Assembly: GCA_002887195.1 (NCBI GenBank)
Contig: PJAB01001191.1
Span: 1-16,473 of the forward strand
Length of the DNA: 16,473 nucleotides
Reading direction: 5' to 3'
Source: Chrysochromulina parva
Taxonomy: Eukaryota; Haptophyta; Prymnesiales; Chrysochromulinaceae
The notes under the pieces are model-generated. The model was not told the origin of the DNA. It worked only from the letters and a program-made list of their open reading frames with translations, and did not search any database. The position numbers were made by a program, and so were the translations under genes. Shown here piece after piece: positions 12,479-16,473 of the stretch; the first letter of the stretch is position 1; each line of letters begins with the position of its first letter.

Positions 12479-12871
12479 ACATGCTATACGTACATATGTG
12501 ACTCTAGCACGCCTGCGACGCGGACTCGCGAGACTCTTTCGTGACACGTCTCCGGCTCTCCGCGCCGCGGTCGTCATGCCACGAGTCCGCATGTCGTCGT
12601 GACTCTAGTCTCTACCGATCCCGCCGCGACCGTATCGTGGTCGTCGTCCCGGTACTCTCGTCGAGATCGAGGCACACAGGCCGAATCACGGGCATGCGCA
12701 GCCGCCGCGCGCGCATCTCGGGGGGGGCGGGACACGGCCGCACCCGCTTCTCGGACGGCGCGGTCCACCGTGGGCCGCGCGCGTAGGGAAGGCACCACTT
12801 ACCTGATCGCAGATCGGCTCCGCGCCGCACCGCACGTGTGTCCTGCATGCATCGCTTGCCTGTCCTTTTCC

Positions 12872-12969
12872 TCGATGAGAGTGACGCCGCGCCTCTATGG
12901 CGAGCGCTACCTCCCCGAGGTCTCATCTCGCTTCGATGAGAGTGACGCCGCGCCTCTACGACGAGCGCT
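12872..12969. repeat. 37-bp direct repeat, 61 bp apart
   Basis: Copies at 12872-12908 and 12933-12969 differ at two positions; both start TCGATGAGAGTGACGCC and end CGAGCGCT. The spacer contains a sequence complementary to the start of the second copy (CTCATC...GATGAG). Confidence 0.85.
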
Positions 12970-13011
12970 GTTGCGAGCGCGGTGACAAGCGCTGTGGCGA
13001 GCACCAAACCT

Positions 13012-13051
13012 CCCCTCGATCTCCCCCTCGATCTCCCCCTCGATCTCCCAC
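13012..13051. repeat. 12-bp tandem repeat CCTCGATCTCCC
   Basis: Three consecutive copies about 70 bp upstream of the TATATAT motif at 13123. Purely pyrimidine-rich on the + strand. Confidence 0.85.
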
Positions 13052-13122
13052 GCCACTCTCTGCGCCGCCTCTCATCTCGCTCTCGCTCACACGCTCATTC
13101 TACGTCCATGCCATTTCGATAG

Positions 13123-13129
13123 TATATAT
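13123..13129 (+). promoter_or_regulatory. TATA-like box without an assigned gene
   Basis: TATATAT in a GC-rich context, preceded by pyrimidine-rich repeats. No convincing + strand gene follows before the kinase 3' end, so it may be chance or mark a non-coding transcript. Confidence 0.2.
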
Positions 13130-13292
13130 GGGCCGCGCGCGAGGCACCACACCTGCGCACGGCCACCTCTGAGAAGGGTGCACGTGCCAGCCGCCTGCGC
13201 CGTGGCGGCCTTGCCCGAGAGGGATGGTCTGCTGACTCCGGCCTTTCACTTGCTCTCATGCTCACCTGCTCCGGCCTCTCGCTGGCTCATGC

Positions 13293-14752
13293 TCATGCAA
13301 CTACGCTCGTGCGCCGATAGTCCGGTGCGTTTTTGCCAGGAGTGCTCCTGTCACGATAGGCCTTGTCCTTCTCCTGCGGCAGCAGGGTTGCGTAGAGCTC
13401 CTCTCGGTAATTAGCGGTCGTCTTCTTGACGTTGTCGTCAATCTTGAGCTCAGCAATGAAGCTGGCTGAGGTCTCCTTAGGCGGATCATGGAAAGGTGCC
13501 ACGTACTCATGCTCGAGCGCGCTGCTCGCGCTGAGACGGGCGCATGGGTCGACCACGAGCAGCCGCTTGAGCAGGTCGACAGCGAGCTCGTTTGAGATTA
13601 TGCTCGCGAGCTCGGCCCATGCTGCTGCCTGCTTCTCGGGGCTCGGCTCGCCGCCGCACGCTTCGAGCATGCTCCGCGTAAACGGCGAGTGAAGATTGGC
13701 AATGGCCTCCTCCGAGGGCCAGCCGAGGAGCAAAAAGATCTGCATCACATCCATTGTCGAATTGTGAGTGGTCATCAGCGGTCATCAGTGGTCATCAGTG
13801 GTCATCAGTGGGTCATCAGTGGTCATCAGTGGTCATCAGATGCACTCACCTGGTCGAGTTGCCCGAGGGTCATCAGTGGTTATCAGTGGTCATCAGTGGT
13901 CATCAGTGGTCATCAGATGCACTCACCTGGTCGAGTTGCCCGAGGGTGTTCGTGCCCGAAAAGCATGTCTTTCCCTTGTACATCTCGGCCAGCACGCAGC
14001 CGGCCGCCCACATGTCCGTCGAGAAGTCGTACGACTGCGAGCCGCATAGGATCTCGGGCGGGCGGAACCAGCGTGTCGCGATGTAGTCGGTCATGACTGC
14101 TTCCGAGTCGACGTCATTCCCGTGATGATGATGGTGTCCCATCACTCGTTCTCTGATGGTACCAACGGTCCTCGCCAAGCCAAAGTCGCACACCTGCCGA
14201 GGGCGCAGCGCGAGTCACGGTCGCGGTCGCAAATGGACGCGAGCGGCAAAACAGTCAGTGATGCGCGGCACACACCTTCATTAGACAGTCCCCGTCGAGC
14301 AGTAGATTGGCCGGCTTGATGTCGCGGTGCACGAGCCCGGCCGAGTGCATGTACTTGAGCGCACGGAACAACTGCCAGGTGATGTACTGCTTGTGCACCT
14401 CTTCCAAGATCTCTGCACGGATCGCGGCGTGCAAGTCTGTGTCCATGTAGTCAAAGATCATGTACAGATCGCGGTCATTGTCCGCCTTGAGCACGAGCAG
14501 CAACCCGATGATATTCTCGTGAGGATGGAGCATGCGGCAAATATTCACCTCACGGTACGTGCGCTGCGCGTCCGTCGAGTTCTGGAAGGCGTCGAAGCTC
14601 TTCTTCAGAGCCACCTTCTGCTTGGACTTGCGGTCTGTGGCCTGCCAAACGATGCCATACGCGCCCTTGCCCAGCTTTCGCGTGACGTCGAAACGACGTA
14701 GGACGCCACGATCAATCTCGTCTAGTGATGCCGAAGACGTGTCCGCCGGCAT
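13293..14752 (-). CDS. MAPK15: ERK7/MAPK15-like MAP kinase, three exons
   Basis: Exons 14752-14276, 14193-13927 and 13739-13293 join in phase 0 to give 396 residues. Introns are GT-AG (GTGTGT...GGCAG and GTGAGT...TGCAG). The kinase domain is complete: Gly loop GKGAYG (28-33), K50, E68, HRD (142-144), K146, N149, DFG (162-164) and activation-loop T194-D195-Y196. The segment FDAFQNSTDAQRTYRE (53-68) and MDTDLH (103-108) are typical of the ERK7/8 (MAPK15) subfamily, which in other eukaryotes acts at basal bodies and cilia, in autophagy and in genome maintenance, and autophosphorylates its activation loop. Differences: TDY instead of the usual TEY, HRDIKPAN instead of the HRDQKPSN common in ERK7, RWFRPPE at P+1, and a five-His run (179-183) between DFG and TDY. 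The C-terminal extension is short (about 60 residues), much shorter than in vertebrate MAPK15. It shares an upstream region with the divergent EF-hand gene. Confidence 0.93.
13740..13926 (-). other. Kinase intron 2, filled by a minisatellite with a duplicated 5' splice site
   Basis: The 187-bp intron starts at CCAG|GTGAGT (13926) and ends at GATGCAG|ATC (13740/13739), giving the expected QLDQ-IFLLLG junction. A copy of the exon end and donor lies 77 bp further in (13849), between two sub-arrays of a 10-bp repeat. Use of that inner donor would add 77 bp and hit an in-frame TGA after seven codons. Confidence 0.88.
13766..13917. repeat. 10-bp minisatellite (GTGGTCATCA)n in two sub-arrays
   Basis: About seven units at 13766-13839 and about five at 13867-13916, separated by a 31-bp copy (13840-13870) of the exon-intron boundary found at 13917-13947. 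Confidence 0.95.
14194..14275 (-). other. Kinase intron 1
   Basis: An 82-bp GT-AG intron. The donor AAG|GTGTGT and acceptor CTCGGCAG|GTGTGC flank the codon junction just before the DFG motif. Removal restores LMK-VCDFGLAR, which every MAP kinase has in similar form. Confidence 0.92.
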
Positions 14753-15048
14753 AGGTTCGAGATCGACGCTTTATGCAGAGTCGCGGCACGCACACGCACG
14801 CACGCGCCGCGCTGCTGGGGGAGGGCGTTTGTTCGATGTCGAGAGCCCTCACTTGAGAGGAATCCCAAACGGGGGTTTTCAAGTTTGCAATGCAATGTCA
14901 CCAAGTAGGTTTGAAAGCGACATACTGTAAACAGACTCTGTCTCAACCAGTGTGATCCTTTTCGACGCAAAGTTTGGTCAGGACGCTGAAACGTTCCTTC
15001 CGAGCATGAAAAAATTGAAACGTGTGGCACTTTGAAACTGACGCAACA
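14753..15048. promoter_or_regulatory. Divergent promoter region of kinase and EF-hand genes
   Basis: The 296 bp separating two outward-facing start codons must contain both promoters. It holds a CACACGCACGCACGC stretch near 14788 and AT-richer sequence toward the EF-hand gene. A ten-codon upstream frame (15006-15035) precedes the EF-hand start. No RFX X-box or TATA box was recognised. Confidence 0.55.
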
Positions 15049-15900
15049 ATGGCTAACCTGTGCAAGCACACTGGCCTTGCTCATCCACTACGCTCGCTCT
15101 CACAACCTACATTGCGGTCTGGTTTAGACTGTCGACCTCCAGCGTGGTCATGGGAAATGCACGTGGAAGGGAAGCCAGCAATACGCTGCCTTGGTGCCCC
15201 TAGTAGCATGGACGGGCTACCGACCTACCAAAGGTGGCGGGAGGGCCGTGAACCCCACTGGTGGGCAGAGTTGAAAGCGAGACCCCCACCAAAGCCAGCT
15301 CCACCGACGCTCACGCCGGAGATGAAAGCTCAGGTCGACGGAGTTCTCGGACAACTGCGAGCTGTCATGGCCAAGAACAAGAATCGCATCATTGACACCT
15401 TCCTTGCCTTTGACGCAAACAACAGCGGGACCATTGATCGCAACGAATTTCGTGAGGCGGTTCTCACACTGGGTGTTGTGGCGCACAAGGCAGCACTGGA
15501 CGCACTCTTTGATAAAATCGACGCCGATCGTGGTGGCAGCATTGACTACCGTGAGCTTGATCGCCAGTTGGGAATTCGCACGCAGACAGAATATTCGTGG
15601 AGCGTTGCTCGTAACAACCGTCCAGTCGGCCCGGGAATGCGCCCGTTTTCTGCGAGTACGAGCAGTCTGCACCGGGACTACGAGCAGGTGATGGCTGATC
15701 GCGTCGCATCAGTCCGAATATTACGCGCTCAGTCCGCAGGCCGCAGGCCGGTCACAGCCTTCGAGAGACGACTGCGTGTTTTGGTGGAGCGACAAATGCA
15801 AGAATCGATGAGTCAGGCGATGTTGGCCATCCAGCGAAAGGAGAGACTCACGGGCGTGAGCAACGGCATTTCAGCTGATCTGCTCTTTGGACCCAGATGA
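15049..15900 (+). CDS. Two-EF-hand calcium-binding protein
   Basis: The 283-residue intronless protein runs from the ATG at 15049 (context CAACAATGGC) to TGA at 15898-15900. A GTG further upstream in frame is not a likely start. Two adjacent EF-hands form one lobe: loop 1 with D122, N124, S126, G127, D130, E133, and loop 2 with D158, D160, G162, G163, D166, E169, where Gly at position 5 is unusual and may weaken Ca2+ binding. The N-terminal 85 residues are Trp/Pro/Arg-rich (PTYQRWREG, HWWAELKARPPP). The C-terminal 90 residues are basic and helical (RRLRVLVERQMQESMSQAML), with Ser/Arg motifs RPFSAS and QSAGRRP. This layout recalls flagellar or cytoskeletal EF-hand proteins, but I cannot name the family. 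It is head-to-head with the ERK7-like kinase, so co-expression is plausible. Confidence 0.87.
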   Translation: MANLCKHTGLAHPLRSLSQPTLRSGLDCRPPAWSWEMHVEGKPAIRCLGAPSSMDGLPTYQRWREGREPHWWAELKARPPPKPAPPTLTPEMKAQVDGVLGQLRAVMAKNKNRIIDTFLAFDANNSGTIDRNEFREAVLTLGVVAHKAALDALFDKIDADRGGSIDYRELDRQLGIRTQTEYSWSVARNNRPVGPGMRPFSASTSSLHRDYEQVMADRVASVRILRAQSAGRRPVTAFERRLRVLVERQMQESMSQAMLAIQRKERLTGVSNGISADLLFGPR

Positions 15901-16032
15901 TCACTTTGGGCCCGAACGCCCTGTCAGAGAGTCAATTGCAGTGAGTCGAGTCGCGTCGAGAGAGGAAAGCAGCAGGAGGTCTTGCGGTCTGAGGTCTTGG
16001 GTTCCTACTCGCTAGTCGCGCGCATTCGCTCA

Positions 16033-16048
16033 TGTACGTATACGTACA
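16033..16048. other. 16-bp perfect palindrome
   Basis: TGTACGTATACGTACA equals its own reverse complement. It lies 130 bp beyond the EF-hand stop codon. It could be a dimeric protein-binding site or chance. Confidence 0.7.
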
Positions 16049-16179
16049 AGAGCTGGTTAGGGGGGTACTTCCACCCATGGATGTGCGGTCCAGCCGAGCG
16101 TGAGCGGAGGGCCCCTTCCCCCTAGATAGCGCGTAAGGCGTATGCCATTGCGCGTATGGGTCCGTTATTTGAGTCCGTG

Positions 16180-16191
16180 CCCCCCCCCCCC
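16180..16191. repeat. Homopolymer of 12 C
   Basis: Twelve C in a row followed by GCCCC. Such runs are prone to length error in sequencing and assembly. Confidence 0.95.
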
Positions 16192-16473
16192 GCCCCGGGT
16201 GCCAACAGATCATCGTGTATCATCGCGTTTCCCCACAATCGACAAGGCAACCCCGTGGTCCGAAGAGCGAAGTGGTCCGCGAGACCTTTCCGCTTTCGCA
16301 CTGTGACGGCTATGTGACGGCAATGGCTCTAGCTCAGGTCAGGGGTCTCAGGCTGGGGTGTAAACTGAGGTTTGGGCACAGGGGTCTGGGGGGAGGCTTG
16401 CCCGCCGCAGGCGCGAAAATTTTGGCGATATTGAGTGTAAATCAGTGCATTTAGCCCTGAAAGTGATGCCACA

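Larger units (their letters stand above)
12161..13292. other. Non-coding region between VOC 5' end and kinase 3' end
   Basis: More than 1.1 kb without a supported gene. It contains three consecutive hairpins (12383-12478), a perfect orphan 5' splice-site consensus on the minus strand (CAG|GTAAGT, intron side starting at 12802), a 37-bp near-exact duplication, a 12-bp repeat, and a TATATAT at 13123-13129. Open frames here have skewed Arg/Ser/Pro composition and no recognisable domain. The minus-strand donor could belong to a spliced leader exon of the VOC gene. Confidence 0.5.
15901..16473. other. Right-end region with no recognised gene
   Basis: These 573 bases follow the EF-hand gene and contain no frame with recognisable protein features. 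Visible are a 16-bp perfect palindrome (16033-16048), a run of 12 C (16180-16191) and G-rich, repeat-poor sequence near the right edge. Confidence 0.5.

Noticed and set aside
12794..12806. ACTTACCTG resembling the 5' end of U1 snRNA
   Set aside because: The following bases do not match U1 and no U1-like stems follow; better explained as a minus-strand 5' splice site consensus.
12541..13007. Overlapping Arg/Ser-rich frames on both strands
   Set aside because: Composition is that of random GC-rich DNA, with no domain. Only the minus-strand splice donor near 12802 was kept as a finding.
13766..13917. CRISPR-like array
   Set aside because: The units are 10-bp head-to-tail repeats without spacers, inside a eukaryotic intron.
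13754..14096. Plus-strand frames rich in WSS/HQ repeats
   Set aside because: They are translations of the intronic minisatellite and of the antisense of kinase exon 2.

Overview
This is a nuclear genome window from a GC-rich unicellular eukaryote, most likely an alga or related flagellate. A haptophyte-type genome is my best guess from base composition, Ala/Arg-rich low-complexity proteins and abundant micro/minisatellites, but the sequence does not fix the lineage. The genes are eukaryotic in kind (HOP/STI1 co-chaperone, MAP kinase with GT-AG introns, RING-PHD protein, two-pore K+ channel). They are not arranged as operons, most are intronless, and I see no CRISPR array, rRNA or convincing tRNA.

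Layout. 1-633 (+): 3' end of an Ala/Pro-rich then acidic protein with NLS-like motifs. 1210-2409 (-): unrecognised open frame of 399 codons. 2410-3444: gene-poor stretch, possibly a decayed element. 3445-4920 (-): two-pore K+ channel with one EF-hand. 5195-7906 (-): large RING + PHD + ZZ-like protein whose N-terminus resembles the RPA32-binding motif of SMARCAL1 and which carries SIM-like and PIP-like motifs. 7907-8550: divergent promoter region with a 10-copy pentanucleotide repeat and a likely 5'UTR intron. 8551-10248 (+): complete HOP/STI1. 10249-11176: convergent 3' intergenic region. 11177-12160 (-): VOC (glyoxalase/dioxygenase-fold) protein with an N-terminal leader. 12161-13292: non-coding, with three consecutive hairpins and several short duplications. 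13293-14752 (-): three-exon ERK7/MAPK15-like MAP kinase. 14753-15048: divergent promoter region. 15049-15900 (+): two-EF-hand protein. 15901-16473: nothing coding recognised.

The genes do not form one pathway. The HOP gene (Hsp70-Hsp90 client transfer) and the RING-PHD gene (predicted nuclear ubiquitin ligase) share an upstream region. So do the ERK7-like kinase (a family tied to cilia and basal bodies in other organisms) and the EF-hand protein, which makes co-regulation of that pair a testable idea.

The most interesting signals are: (1) the architecture of the RING-PHD protein, which suggests a replication-stress or SUMO-targeted E3 ligase; (2) a 36-bp exact match between two unrelated genes, read antisense in one of them; (3) a kinase intron built from a 10-bp minisatellite whose amplification copied the exon end and its 5' splice site; (4) 10-bp, non-triplet repeats inside the RING-PHD coding region; (5) a recurring TCATCAG-core minisatellite at three places.
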